Below, one piece after another: positions 8,970-17,792 of a stretch of 40,356 nt of DNA. The stretch is from an uncultured Roseovarius sp. GTDB taxonomy: Bacteria; Pseudomonadota; Alphaproteobacteria; Rhodobacterales; Rhodobacteraceae. The number at the start of each line of letters is the position of its first letter. Position 1 is the stretch's first letter. A model generated the notes under the pieces. The model was not told the origin of the DNA. It worked only from the letters and a program-made list of their open reading frames with translations, and did no database searches. The stretch lies in assembly GCF_947259555.1 (NCBI RefSeq), contig NZ_CAMYMD010000081.1:1-40356 (forward strand). The letters are read 5' to 3'. A program made the translations under genes and the position numbers.

Positions 8970-9667
8970 ACGAGCCCTCCCCACATTTGCTGATTGTCGA
9001 TGATGACGAACGCATTCGCGGCCTACTGCGCAAGTTCTTGATGCGGCATGGCTTTCTTGTGTCCGTTGCGCGCGACGCAGCACACGCCCGCAGGGTGCTG
9101 GCGGGTCTGGATTTCGACCTGATCGTGATGGACGTCATGATGCCGGGGGAAAGCGGCGTCGAGCTGACGCGCGCCTTGCGCGAAACCCACGCCACGCCGA
9201 TCCTTTTGCTGACAGCCAAGGGCGAAACGTCTGACCGGATCGAAGGTCTGGAAGCGGGCGCGGATGATTACCTGCCCAAGCCGTTTGAACCCAAGGAGCT
9301 TCTGCTTCGGATAAATGCCATCCTCCGCCGCATGCCAGAGCCGGAGCCAGAGAAAACCCAACCCAAAATCGTGCGGATGGGTCCTGTACGCTACGACATC
9401 GAACGCGCCGAATTGAGCAGGGCCGACAGCCCCATTCGACTGACCGCAACCGAGGTTCAACTGATGCGTATCTTTGCGGAAAACCTACGCCAACCGGTCA
9501 GCCGCGCAAAATTGGTCGAGGATTTGGGCCGCGGTGGCGGGCAAGCGCAGGAGCGTGCGGTCGATGTGCAGATCACACGGCTGCGCCGCAAGATCGAGAC
9601 CGACCCGAAACAGCCTCGCTACCTGCAAACAGTGCGTGGCGAGGGATATATGCTGGCATCTGACTGA
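8966..9667 (+). CDS. petR: OmpR-family response regulator, PetR-like
   Basis: Two-domain response regulator of 233 residues. The receiver (about 7-120) has the acidic cluster VDDDE, phospho-acceptor D56 in LIVMDVMMPGESG, the conserved Thr in ILLLTAKG and Lys in YLPKPFEPKEL. A winged-helix DNA-binding domain (about 130-230) ends ERAVDVQITRLRRKIE then YLQTVRGEGYML. Translation is probably coupled to petP through a 4-base ATGA overlap. No histidine kinase gene is near, as in the R. capsulatus petPR locus, where PetR was reported to be needed for growth and cytochrome synthesis. Its kinase and regulon cannot be inferred here. Confidence 0.9.
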   Translation: MNEPSPHLLIVDDDERIRGLLRKFLMRHGFLVSVARDAAHARRVLAGLDFDLIVMDVMMPGESGVELTRALRETHATPILLLTAKGETSDRIEGLEAGADDYLPKPFEPKELLLRINAILRRMPEPEPEKTQPKIVRMGPVRYDIERAELSRADSPIRLTATEVQLMRIFAENLRQPVSRAKLVEDLGRGGGQAQERAVDVQITRLRRKIETDPKQPRYLQTVRGEGYMLASD

Positions 9668-9815
9668 CCCGCACACATGCGCAGATCACGATATGTGCAC
9701 GTATATGTGACCGCCTGAAACCAGACAGTCGTTGAGTGGTTACATATGGCATGTGACGTTCCCCTCAGCCGGTCCCTTTTGGCTCGGCACTGGATGAGTT
9801 GCAGGAGAGATACGA

Positions 9816-10310
9816 ATGGCTTTCGAAAAATACCTTGCCGCATGTGCCACCGCCCTGATGATGACGGGCCCCGCCCTCGCCGCCCCGGTTTCCGTGACCA
9901 CCGTGCTCGACCCGCAGGAACAAATGCGCTTCGAGATGGGCGACGGATCGAAGCATTTCGTCCTCGCCGTGCGCCGCGAAGGCGTGTCAGAGGGCGACGG
10001 CGTGCTGGCCGGGGCCAATGTCACCGAATTCGGCTGGCATGACATCAACCCGCCCCAGGCCGGCGACCCGCAGGGCTATCTGCGCTTCACGGCCGAAAAC
10101 GGCGATGTGGCGATTATCAAGTTCACCGTCCGCGCCGTGTTCATGAAGGGCGAGGACAAGCCGGTGCTGCATGATGACGGGTTCTGGGAGCTGGTGAACG
10201 GCACCGGCCAATTCGCAGGCCTGCGCGGTGTCGGCCATCTCAAGATCGAACCGGCGGGCGGGCCAAAGCGGCTCTTTACGCTGACCGGCGAGATCGCCGA
10301 CGCGCCCTGA
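9816..10310 (+). CDS. Secreted protein with an allene-oxide-cyclase-like barrel pattern
   Basis: A 164-residue protein with a clear signal peptide (MAFEKYLAACATALMMTGPA, predicted cleavage after ALA near residue 22), so it is exported to the periplasm or outside. The mature part is beta-rich and ends GTGQFAGLRGVGHLKI, a block I associate with allene-oxide-cyclase-like or DUF3224-type barrels where G-T-G-x-F-x-G-L-x-G recurs. No catalytic residues can be named and no lipobox Cys is present. AGGAGA stands 8 bases before the ATG. It appears to be a single-gene unit between petR and leuC. The function is unknown and the fold call is tentative. Confidence 0.75.
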   Translation: MAFEKYLAACATALMMTGPALAAPVSVTTVLDPQEQMRFEMGDGSKHFVLAVRREGVSEGDGVLAGANVTEFGWHDINPPQAGDPQGYLRFTAENGDVAIIKFTVRAVFMKGEDKPVLHDDGFWELVNGTGQFAGLRGVGHLKIEPAGGPKRLFTLTGEIADAP

Positions 10311-10318
10311 ACGGAGAC

Positions 10319-10386
10319 CGGGCTGGGGGCGCTGCCCCCGCCGCCCGATGGGCGCCTCCCCCGGAGTATTTCAGCCAAAAAGAAAC
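10319..10386. repeat. Intergenic hairpin repeat ending CCCCCGGAGTATTTCAGCCA
   Basis: The 3' flank of the secreted-protein gene holds the hairpin GGGGGC-GCT-GCCCCC (10325-10339), a second small hairpin CGCCC-GAT-GGGCG (10342-10354), then TCCCCCGGAGTATTTCAGCC and AAAAAGAAAC. I recognise this composition as a dispersed intergenic repeat that often follows genes in Rhodobacteraceae genomes. It may also end transcription of the upstream gene. Only one copy is in this window. Confidence 0.6.
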
Positions 10387-10602
10387 AGGCGCGCGGCGGT
10401 GCCCCTGTTTTGCATGGCGCCCCCTCTTGATAGAGCCGCCACGGCGCTGTATCTGCGATGCATGACACGGATTTTCGACATGGACGATCGCGCCCGCCTG
10501 CCCTGGCGGTTTTTCGGGGCGATGCGCAGCATAACCGCGCGGGCCTGAGCCGCGCGCAACCGTCTTATCTGAAGTAGCCACCAGCAAAACGGGAGAGGAC
10601 GC

Positions 10603-12003
10603 ATGTCCCCCAAGACACTCTATGACAAGATCTGGGATGCCCATCTCGCCCACGAGGCCGAGGACGGCACCAGCCTGCTTTATATCGACCGTCACCTCGT
10701 GCACGAGGTCACCAGCCCGCAGGCCTTCGAGGGGCTGCGCATGGCAAACCGCACCGTGCGCGCGCCCGACAAGACCATCGCCGTTCCCGATCACAACGTG
10801 CCCACCACCCCTGACCGGGTGAACGGGATCGAAAACCCCGAAAGCCGCATCCAGGTCGAGGCGCTCGACAAGAATGCCGAGGATTTCGGCATTCACTATT
10901 ACCCGGTCAACGATGTCCGCCAGGGCATCGTGCATATCGTCGGCCCCGAACAGGGCTGGACCTTGCCGGGCATGACCGTGGTCTGCGGCGACAGCCACAC
11001 CGCCACGCACGGCGCCTTTGGCGCGCTCGCGCATGGCATCGGCACCTCCGAGGTCGAGCATGTGCTGGCCACGCAGACGCTCATTCAGCGCAAGGGCAAG
11101 AACATGAAGGTCGAGATCACCGGCAAGCTTGCGCCCGGCGTGACCGCCAAGGACATCACCCTGTCGGTCATCGGGGCCACCGGCACCGCAGGCGGCACCG
11201 GCTACGTGATCGAATATTGCGGCGAGGCGATCCGCGATCTGAGCATGGAAGGCCGCATGACGGTCTGCAACATGGCGATCGAGGGCGGCGCGCGCGCCGG
11301 TCTGATCGCGCCGGACGACAAGACCTTTGCCTATGTGCAGGGCCGCCCGCACGCCCCCAAGGGCGCGCAATGGGAGGCCGCGCTCAACTGGTGGAAAACC
11401 CTCTATTCCGACGATGATGCGCATTGGGACAAGGTCGTGACCCTCAAGGGCGAGGAAATCGCCCCCGTCGTCACATGGGGCACCAGCCCCGAGGACGTGC
11501 TGCCGATCAACGCCGAGGTGCCGGACCCGTCGAGCTTCGCCGGTGGCAAGGTCGATGCAGTAAAACGCGCGCTCGACTACATGGGTCTCAAGCCCGGGCA
11601 AAAGCTGAGCGAGGTCGAGATCGACACCGTCTTCATCGGCTCCTGTACCAATGGCCGCATCGAAGACCTGCGCGCTGCCGCCGAGATCCTCAAGGGCAAG
11701 AAGATCGCCGTGAAACGCGCCATGATCGTGCCGGGCTCGGGCCTTGTGCGCGCTCAGGCAGAGGAAGAGGGGCTCGCGGACATCTTCAAGGAGGCAGGCT
11801 TTGAATGGCGGCTCGCGGGCTGTTCCATGTGCCTCGCGATGAACCCCGATCAGCTCAGCCCCGGCGAGCGTTGCGCGGCCACCTCGAACCGCAACTTCGA
11901 GGGCCGCCAGGGCCGCGGCGGCCGCACCCACCTGATGAGCCCCGCCATGGCGGCGGCGGCGGCCGTGACCGGTCGGCTGACCGATATTCGGGAGATGATG
12001 TAA
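10603..12003 (+). CDS. leuC: 3-isopropylmalate dehydratase large subunit
   Basis: Aconitase-family large subunit (466 residues) that with LeuD isomerises 2-isopropylmalate to 3-isopropylmalate in leucine synthesis. The [4Fe-4S] ligands are C348 in FIGSCTNGR and C407 and C410 in [14 protein letters not shown], the spacing expected of LeuC. Substrate-site blocks include [12 protein letters not shown] and [20 protein letters not shown]. The length is full and the start is ATG at 10603 after GGGAGAGGACGC. The stop TAA and the leuD start share one base (TAATG), so the two subunits are translationally coupled. A hairpin-prone GC run lies at about 10535-10560 upstream, but I see no leucine-rich leader. 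Confidence 0.98.
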   Translation: MSPKTLYDKIWDAHLAHEAEDGTSLLYIDRHLVHEVTSPQAFEGLRMANRTVRAPDKTIAVPDHNVPTTPDRVNGIENPESRIQVEALDKNAEDFGIHYYPVNDVRQGIVHIVGPEQGWTLPGMTVVCGDSHTATHGAFGALAHGIGTSEVEHVLATQTLIQRKGKNMKVEITGKLAPGVTAKDITLSVIGATGTAGGTGYVIEYCGEAIRDLSMEGRMTVCNMAIEGGARAGLIAPDDKTFAYVQGRPHAPKGAQWEAALNWWKTLYSDDDAHWDKVVTLKGEEIAPVVTWGTSPEDVLPINAEVPDPSSFAGGKVDAVKRALDYMGLKPGQKLSEVEIDTVFIGSCTNGRIEDLRAAAEILKGKKIAVKRAMIVPGSGLVRAQAEEEGLADIFKEAGFEWRLAGCSMCLAMNPDQLSPGERCAATSNRNFEGRQGRGGRTHLMSPAMAAAAAVTGRLTDIREMM

Positions 12004-12608
12004 TGGAAAAGTTCGAAAAACTCAGCGGTATCGCCGCGCCGCTGCCGCTGATCAATGTCGATACCGACATGATCATCCCCAAGCAGTTCCTCAAGACGAT
12101 CAAGCGCTCGGGTCTGGGCGTCAATCTCTTCGACGAGATGCGCTATGACGATGATGGCAACGAGATCCCCGATTTCGTGCTCAACAAGCCGCAATATCGC
12201 GACGCGCAGATCCTTGTCGCGGGTGATAATTTCGGCTGCGGGTCCAGCCGCGAGCATGCCCCCTGGGCGATCAAGGATTTCGGCATCCGCTGCGTCATCG
12301 CGCCGTCCTATGCCGACATCTTCTACAACAACTGCTTCAAGAACGGCATCCTGCCCATTGCCCTGCCACAGGACAAGGTCGACGTGCTGATGCGCGAGGC
12401 CGAGAAAGGCGCAAATGCCCGCATCGAGGTTGATCTGGAGGCGCAGACCGTCTCGACCTCCGAGGGTCAGGTGTTCTCCTTCGAGGTCGATGCGTTCAAG
12501 AAGCACTGCCTGCTCGAAGGGCTGGACGATATCGGCCTGACGCTGGCCAAGGCCGACGCCATCGACGCCTTCGAGGCGCGCGCGTCACAGGCACGCCCCT
12601 GGGTCTGA
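12003..12608 (+). CDS. leuD: 3-isopropylmalate dehydratase small subunit
   Basis: Swivel-domain subunit of isopropylmalate isomerase, 201 residues, partner of LeuC. Family blocks are [19 protein letters not shown] at the N-terminus, the substrate loop [15 protein letters not shown], and [20 protein letters not shown]. The ATG at 12003 overlaps the leuC stop by one base. A longer in-frame extension back to 11805 lies inside leuC and is shadow. A strong terminator 22 bases after the stop ends the leuCD unit before leuB. Confidence 0.98.
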   Translation: MEKFEKLSGIAAPLPLINVDTDMIIPKQFLKTIKRSGLGVNLFDEMRYDDDGNEIPDFVLNKPQYRDAQILVAGDNFGCGSSREHAPWAIKDFGIRCVIAPSYADIFYNNCFKNGILPIALPQDKVDVLMREAEKGANARIEVDLEAQTVSTSEGQVFSFEVDAFKKHCLLEGLDDIGLTLAKADAIDAFEARASQARPWV

Positions 12609-12630
12609 GCCTCTGATTGAGGATACCCCC

Positions 12631-12668
12631 AAGGCACCGCACAGCACGTGCGGTGCCTTTATTGTTCC
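12631..12668 (+). terminator. Rho-independent terminator of leuCD
   Basis: Perfect 12-base-pair stem AAGGCACCGCAC (12631-12642) / GTGCGGTGCCTT (12648-12659) with a 5-base loop, followed by TATTGTT. It separates leuCD from the next genes, which end with leuB. Confidence 0.93.
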
Positions 12669-12943
12669 AAACCGGCCTTGTGTCCCCTTCAGCCCCACCC
12701 ACAAGATGCTGTGCTTACAGTAACTTATGCCACCAAGCTGATCCAGGTTTGATGTAATCCTGCACCAGTTCTTCCTTTAAACCGCCGCAAATCTCTAGTC
12801 CTATCAACCAAACGCTTGTGATGGATGTTGAAAGAAGGCAAAACTTGGGCAGGATTGAGGCAAGCCGCCATAATGAGCGGGATCAAGTTGGAAAAAGGCC
12901 GCGGCACCGTATCGCGACCGACCAAGTTGAAGGGGAACGGGCA

Positions 12944-13792
12944 GTGTTTTCACTGATTCCAGGGGCTTTAGCGCGAGCGATACTGATGACGGTGCTGGTG
13001 GCAGCGCCATCTGTCATTGTGCCCTCGACGGGGGCGGATACCGCTCAAATCGTGATCGTTCTCTCGATCCTCGCCGGCTTCATGACCTTCATAGAGTATT
13101 ACGGACGATATCCCAGTATCATCGAGTTCCGTTTTGCCCCTCCGTTCAATCGACTCAAGTACTTCGCGCTCGCGGCAATCCTGGTTTCGGTGTCTTTCAT
13201 CATACGCGGCACGACCGATCCGACTGCCGCGACAGTGTGGCTGACCCAGTTGGGTCACGGTCTCGGTCAGGCGATTGATTTTCCCTATTCTCCGGTACGA
13301 CTCGTCGTCTTGATGATGCCGGCAGATGCCGATGACGCGCTTGTCGACATGGTGCGGACCGCCTCCGGCATATCCTACACCTTCTCGCTGGTGATGATGC
13401 TTTCCTTCCTTACACTCGTTCGGCTCCTGGGCTGGCCGTCGCGCTCGGGTGCGTTCAACGTCTGGGTCAACCTGCCACTCTTTGACCCGACAGGTGGCGG
13501 CGATGTGCTGCACCGTCTGCGGCGGGATGCCGGCCTTAACGTCGTGTTAGGATCTTTGCTGCCATTCTTGATCCCGGCGGCAATGCAAGCCGCATCCGAC
13601 ATGGTAGCGCCGATATCAATAACGCATCCTCAAACCCTGATCTGGACGATGACCGCATGGGCCTTTTTGCCGGCCAGCATGTTTATGCGCGGCATTGCCA
13701 TGAGCCGCATCGCGGACATGATCGAGGAAAAGCGCCGTCGCGCCTATGCCGAGAACGATGCTCCCTCGGCCAAAGGATTGCAGCGCGCCTGA
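12944..13792 (+). CDS. Multi-pass membrane protein of unknown function
   Basis: 282 residues with several hydrophobic segments: about 10-30 (ARAILMTVLVAAPSVIV), 33-52 (TAQIVIVLSILAGFMTFIEY), 70-90 (YFALAAILVSVSFII), 150-170 (YTFSLVMMLSFLTLVRLLGW) and one near 235-255. It ends with a basic cytoplasmic tail (MIEEKRRRAYAEN). I recognise no enzyme family. I chose the GTG at 12944 because AGGGGA precedes it closely and the first segment then follows at once; an in-frame ATG at 12818 would add 42 polar, Arg-rich residues that do not resemble a membrane protein start. The stop overlaps the likely start of the next gene. It is probably an inner-membrane protein carried with the leu genes. Confidence 0.75.
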   Translation: MFSLIPGALARAILMTVLVAAPSVIVPSTGADTAQIVIVLSILAGFMTFIEYYGRYPSIIEFRFAPPFNRLKYFALAAILVSVSFIIRGTTDPTAATVWLTQLGHGLGQAIDFPYSPVRLVVLMMPADADDALVDMVRTASGISYTFSLVMMLSFLTLVRLLGWPSRSGAFNVWVNLPLFDPTGGGDVLHRLRRDAGLNVVLGSLLPFLIPAAMQAASDMVAPISITHPQTLIWTMTAWAFLPASMFMRGIAMSRIADMIEEKRRRAYAENDAPSAKGLQRA

Positions 13793-14865
13793 TCGCGGCC
13801 GCAACCGCAATCGCGCTTTCCGCCCTCCCCCTCGCCGCCGAAACTCTACGGCTCGCCACATGGAATGTGGGATTGGATCGCAAGGGACCCGGCCTCTTGC
13901 TGCGCGACATATTGCGGGATCAGGTTGCCCAGATCGACGCGGTCGCGCAGATCATAACGCAAACAGCCCCCGATATCGTGCTTCTTCAAAAGCTCGATTA
14001 CGACGGGGATTTACTGGCGCTTCAGGCACTGCGCGACCGATTGGCGCGCGGCGGACCATACTATGAGCACCTCTTTGCACTGCGGCCCAATATCGGCATG
14101 CCTACTGGCCTCGACATGGACGGTGACGGACGACGCGGGGATGAGCGCGACGCGCAAGGCTTTGGTGCCTTCTCGGGTCAGAGCGGCATGGCGCTGCTTT
14201 CCCGCCATCCGATCGACACCGCCCGCGTGCGGGATTTCACCGCACTTTTGTGGCGCGACCTGCCCGGTGCAATATTGCCAACGCACGAGGACGGTACGCC
14301 CTTTCCCTCCGAAATGGCGCAGGCGGTGCAGCGGCTCTCTTATACCGGGCATTGGGTGGTGCCGGTGATGATGCCGTCAGGCCCTCTGCAAATCATGGCC
14401 TTTCACGCCAGCCCGCCGGTCTTTGACGGGCCGGAGGATGCCAACGGGCGGCGCAACCATGATGAAATTCGGTTCTGGCAGCATTACATCGGCGGCGCGT
14501 TCGGCCCACCGCCGACGCAACGCTTCGTGGTAATGGGCGATGCCAACCTCGACCCGGCAGATAGCGACGGACGGCGCGGTGCAATTCGCGAGCTTTTGGC
14601 CGATCCGCGCCTGCAAGATCCGAAACCCGCGCGCGCCGATCCGATCCCGCCGGCAGCCGGCAAAACCGGTGATCCAGGGCTTCATACGGTCTATTGGGAT
14701 GATCCCGGGCCCGGCGGCATGCGTGTGTCCTACATTCTGCCGTCGCGCGACATGACCGTCATCGATGCGGGTATCCACTGGCCACCGGAGGGCACGGAAG
14801 GCGGCGAAATCGCGGCCACAGCCAGCCATCACAGGCTGGTCTGGGTCGATCTTGCGCTGCCTTGA
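13789..14865 (+). CDS. Secreted endonuclease/exonuclease/phosphatase-fold protein, non-canonical start likely
   Basis: EEP-fold protein of about 358 residues with an N-terminal export signal (IAAATAIALSALPLAA then ETLRLATWNVG). EEP blocks seen are TWNVGLD, VMGDANLD (D251, N253) and the terminal ASHHRLVWVDL (H347-H348). The metal-binding Glu usually found in LQEVD is replaced by Lys (K68, LQKLD), so ordinary EEP catalysis is doubtful. The start is unresolved: the only ATG in frame (13657) lies deep in the upstream gene. CTG at 13789 overlaps that gene's TGA as CTGA and has AAGGA about 11 bases before it; ATT at 13777 would give a better signal peptide with one Arg. It lies between leuD and leuB with the membrane protein. 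Confidence 0.82.
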   Translation: MIAAATAIALSALPLAAETLRLATWNVGLDRKGPGLLLRDILRDQVAQIDAVAQIITQTAPDIVLLQKLDYDGDLLALQALRDRLARGGPYYEHLFALRPNIGMPTGLDMDGDGRRGDERDAQGFGAFSGQSGMALLSRHPIDTARVRDFTALLWRDLPGAILPTHEDGTPFPSEMAQAVQRLSYTGHWVVPVMMPSGPLQIMAFHASPPVFDGPEDANGRRNHDEIRFWQHYIGGAFGPPPTQRFVVMGDANLDPADSDGRRGAIRELLADPRLQDPKPARADPIPPAAGKTGDPGLHTVYWDDPGPGGMRVSYILPSRDMTVIDAGIHWPPEGTEGGEIAATASHHRLVWVDLALP

Positions 14866-14944
14866 CACCGGGCTTTCTTGACCCTGCCGCGCCTTGGCTA
14901 TACGCCAACGCACACAAGTCAAGCCACAACCAAGGACACGCCCC

Positions 14945-16051
14945 ATGAGCAACCCCTCGATTCTCATTCTGCCCGGCGACGGGATCGGCCCCGAAGTCAT
15001 GGCCGAGGTCGCCAAGATCATCGATTGGTTCGGCGCCAAGCGCGGCAAGACGTTTGACGTAAGCGAGGATCTCGTCGGCGGAGCGGCCTATGATGTCCAT
15101 GGCACACCCTTGCATGACGACACGATGGAGCGCGCGCAAAACGTGGACGCAGTCCTGCTCGGCGCGGTTGGCGGCCCCAAATACGACAGTCTGGATTTTT
15201 CGGTGAAGCCTGAACGCGGCCTGCTGCGCCTGCGCAAGGAAATGGACCTTTTCGCCAACCTGCGCCCGGCGCAGTGTTTTGACGCCCTCGCAGACTTCTC
15301 GTCTCTCAAGAAGGACGTAGTTGCCGGCCTCGACATCATGATCGTGCGTGAACTGACCTCCGGCATCTATTTCGGCGAGCCGCGCGGCATCATCCACGAG
15401 GGCAACGAGCGTGTCGGCATCAACACGCAGCGCTATACCGAATCCGAGATCGCCCGCGTCGCACGCTCGGCCTTCGAGCTGGCGCGCAAGCGGTCGAACC
15501 GCGTCTGTTCGATGGAAAAGGCCAACGTGATGGAATCCGGCGTGCTCTGGCGCGAGGTGGTGACCGAGGTGCATCAGGCGGAATACGCCGATGTCGAGCT
15601 CAGCCACATGTATGCCGATGCGGGTGCCATGCAGCTGTGCCGCTGGCCCAAGCAGTTCGACGTGATCGTGACCGACAATCTCTTTGGCGATATGCTGTCG
15701 GATGCTGCCGCGATGTTGACCGGGTCGCTCGGCATGCTGCCCTCGGCCTCGCTCGGCGCGCCGATGGCCAATGGCCGACCCAAGGCGCTCTACGAGCCGG
15801 TGCATGGCTCCGCCCCCGACATCGCCGGTCAGGGCAAGGCCAATCCTATCGCATGTATCCTCAGCTTCGCAATGGCGCTGCGCTACTCGTTTGACTTGGG
15901 CGAGGATGCAACACGTGTCGAAAAGGCGGTTGAGAAGGTGCTGGCCGATGGGCTGCGCACCGCAGATCTGTTGGGCGAGGAAGGTGTGACACCGGTTACG
16001 ACGGGCGAAATGGGCGACGCCATCGTCACGGCCCTGGATGCGAGCCTCTGA
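14945..16051 (+). CDS. leuB: 3-isopropylmalate dehydrogenase
   Basis: NAD-dependent beta-decarboxylating dehydrogenase (368 residues) converting 3-isopropylmalate to 2-oxoisocaproate, the step after LeuCD. It has the family start [26 protein letters not shown], the substrate-binding [33 protein letters not shown], and the metal-binding signature [20 protein letters not shown], then [20 protein letters not shown]. The ATG at 14945 has AAGGA 9 bases upstream; an upstream in-frame start at 14894 is disfavoured. It follows the EEP-like gene by 79 bases and may have its own promoter there. Confidence 0.98.
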   Translation: MSNPSILILPGDGIGPEVMAEVAKIIDWFGAKRGKTFDVSEDLVGGAAYDVHGTPLHDDTMERAQNVDAVLLGAVGGPKYDSLDFSVKPERGLLRLRKEMDLFANLRPAQCFDALADFSSLKKDVVAGLDIMIVRELTSGIYFGEPRGIIHEGNERVGINTQRYTESEIARVARSAFELARKRSNRVCSMEKANVMESGVLWREVVTEVHQAEYADVELSHMYADAGAMQLCRWPKQFDVIVTDNLFGDMLSDAAAMLTGSLGMLPSASLGAPMANGRPKALYEPVHGSAPDIAGQGKANPIACILSFAMALRYSFDLGEDATRVEKAVEKVLADGLRTADLLGEEGVTPVTTGEMGDAIVTALDASL

Positions 16052-16097
16052 TCCCGTTGGACCGACGCGGGCACGCCAAATAGTGACACGGTTTTGA

Positions 16098-16127
16098 AGA
16101 ACAGGCCGCCGGGTCTCCCCGACGGCC
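16098..16127 (-). terminator. Probable terminator of the aldehyde dehydrogenase gene
   Basis: On the minus strand GGCCGTCGGG (16127-16118) pairs with CCCGGCGGCC (16113-16104), one G-U pair, across a 4-base loop, followed by TGTTCTTC. The T tract is imperfect, so efficiency is uncertain. Confidence 0.55.
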
Positions 16128-16149
16128 AGCACTCGTTACGCTTACAGCC

Positions 16150-17670
16150 TCAGAAAAACCCGAGCTTGTTGGGGTTGTAGCTGACCAGCATGTTCTTGGT
16201 CTGCTGGTAATGGTCGAGCATCATCTTGTGGTTCTCGCGCCCGACGCCCGACTGCTTGTAGCCGCCAAAGGCCGCATGCGCCGGATAGGCGTGATAGTTG
16301 TTGACCCAGACACGCCCCGCCTCGATCGCGCGGCCAAAGCGGTAGGCGCGGCTGCCGTCGCGCGTCCAGACACCGGCACCGAGGCCGTACATCGTGTCAT
16401 TGGCGATGGCGAGCGCCTCGGCCTCGTCCTTGAAGGTGGTGACACTGACCACAGGGCCAAAGATTTCCTCTTGGAAGACCCGCATCTTGTTGTGGCCCTT
16501 CAGGATCGTGGGCTGCACGTAATAGCCGCCCGAGAGGTCCCCGTCGAACCGCGCGGCCTCACCGCCGACCAGCACCTCGGCCCCCTCTTCGACACCGATG
16601 GTCAGGTAGGACATGATCTTGTCCTGCTGTTCGGCACTCGCCTGTGCACCCACCATCGTCTCGGGGTCACGCGGATCGCCTTGCTTGATCGCCTTCACCC
16701 GTTCGATGCAGCGGGCGATGAACTCCTCGTAGATATCTTCCTGAATGAGCGCGCGGCTCGGGCAGGTGCACACCTCGCCCTGATTGAAGGCAAAGAGCAC
16801 GAAGCCCTCGACCGCCTTGTCGAGAAACGCGTCGTCCTGCGCCATCACGTCGGAAAAGAAGATGTTGGGCGACTTGCCGCCCAGTTCCAGCGTGACGGGG
16901 ATGAGGTTCTCGGTCGCGGCCTGCATGATCTTGCGCCCGGTCTCGGTCGAGCCGGTAAAGGCGATCTTGGCGATGCGCGGCGATTTCGCCAGAGGCGCGC
17001 CCACCTCGGCGCCCAGGCCATTGACGATGTTGAGCACACCCGCAGGCAAAAGATCGTTTATCAACTCGGCCAGCACCATGATCGCGGCGGGGGTCTGCTC
17101 GGCGGGCTTGAGCAGGATGCAATTGCCCGCCGCCAGCGCCGGCGCGAGCTTCCACGCCGCCATCAGGATCGAGAAATTCCACGGGATGATCTGCCCCACG
17201 ACGCCCAGCGGCTCGTGGAAATGATAGGCGACCGTGTCATGGTCGATCTCGGACATGCTGCCTTCCTGACCGCGCAGCACGCCTGCGAAATAGCGGAAAT
17301 GGTCGACCGCCAGCGGAATATCAGCGGCCATCGTCTCGCGGATCGGCTTGCCGTTGTCCCATGTCTCGGCCTGCGCGATGAGTTCCAGATTGGCCTCCAT
17401 CACATCGGCGACTTTAAGCAGGATGTTCGACCGTTCGGTGGCAGAGGTCCGGCCCCAGCCTTCCTTTGCGGCATGCGCGGCATCGAGCGCCAGGTCCACA
17501 TCCGACGCATCAGAGCGCGCAACCTCGCACACGACCGCGCCAGTGATCGGGGTGATATTTTCGAAATAGCGCCCGTTCACGGGTGGCACGAACGCGCCGC
17601 CGATGAAATTGTCATAGCGGGCCTTGAAAGGCGCAGCCGTATTGCGCTCGGGTTGGGTCATCTCGTTCAT
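16150..17670 (-). CDS. NAD-dependent aldehyde dehydrogenase, ExaC/AldB-like
   Basis: Aldehyde dehydrogenase of 506 residues, the subclass linked to acetaldehyde and alcohol oxidation (ExaC, AldB, acetaldehyde dehydrogenase II). Key blocks: N165 in [20 protein letters not shown], the NAD-site GSTETG near 240, the general base E262 in [10 protein letters not shown], and the catalytic Cys C301 in [14 protein letters not shown], whose Cys-Thr-Cys-Pro pattern marks this subclass. The ATG at 17670 has GGAGGA 6 bases before it; the frame stays open upstream but without a matching signal. The upstream GAF-Fis regulator and a perfect inverted repeat between the two suggest aldehyde-responsive control. 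No sigma-54 promoter is visible in the 107-base gap. Confidence 0.95.
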   Translation of the reverse strand: MNEMTQPERNTAAPFKARYDNFIGGAFVPPVNGRYFENITPITGAVVCEVARSDASDVDLALDAAHAAKEGWGRTSATERSNILLKVADVMEANLELIAQAETWDNGKPIRETMAADIPLAVDHFRYFAGVLRGQEGSMSEIDHDTVAYHFHEPLGVVGQIIPWNFSILMAAWKLAPALAAGNCILLKPAEQTPAAIMVLAELINDLLPAGVLNIVNGLGAEVGAPLAKSPRIAKIAFTGSTETGRKIMQAATENLIPVTLELGGKSPNIFFSDVMAQDDAFLDKAVEGFVLFAFNQGEVCTCPSRALIQEDIYEEFIARCIERVKAIKQGDPRDPETMVGAQASAEQQDKIMSYLTIGVEEGAEVLVGGEAARFDGDLSGGYYVQPTILKGHNKMRVFQEEIFGPVVSVTTFKDEAEALAIANDTMYGLGAGVWTRDGSRAYRFGRAIEAGRVWVNNYHAYPAHAAFGGYKQSGVGRENHKMMLDHYQQTKNMLVSYNPNKLGFF

Positions 17671-17772
17671 ATTGGGTCCTCCGGTTACGCCCGGTCCTCC
17701 GCCGGGAATGGAGATACCCTGCGCGCCGCAGCAGCCCCCGTCACCCCATGCGCAGGGGTCGGGCACGCCCAC

Positions 17773-17792
17773 CTGTCTCAATCCTGAGACAG
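17773..17792. promoter_or_regulatory. Perfect inverted repeat CTGTCTCA-ATCC-TGAGACAG, candidate operator
   Basis: Eight-base arms with a 4-base centre spanning the stop codon of the GAF-Fis regulator, about 110 bases upstream of the aldehyde dehydrogenase ATG. Spacing and symmetry suit a Fis-type HTH dimer. A lone CTGTCTCA half-site occurs at 18910-18917, near the other end of the regulator gene. Confidence 0.55.

Noticed and set aside
10462..10548. Small 28-codon ORF before leuC, possible leader peptide
   Set aside because: It has only one Leu codon, no clear ribosome-binding site and no convincing attenuator pair, so leucine attenuation is not supported.
10276..11931. 551-codon open frame antisense to leuC
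   Set aside because: It is the shadow of a high-GC gene with strong codon bias; leuC has full family motifs and the antisense product shows none.
13657..13788. ATG start for the EEP-like protein
   Set aside because: It would overlap the membrane-protein gene by 136 bases and encode a His/Arg-rich N-terminus that precedes the signal peptide, which is implausible.
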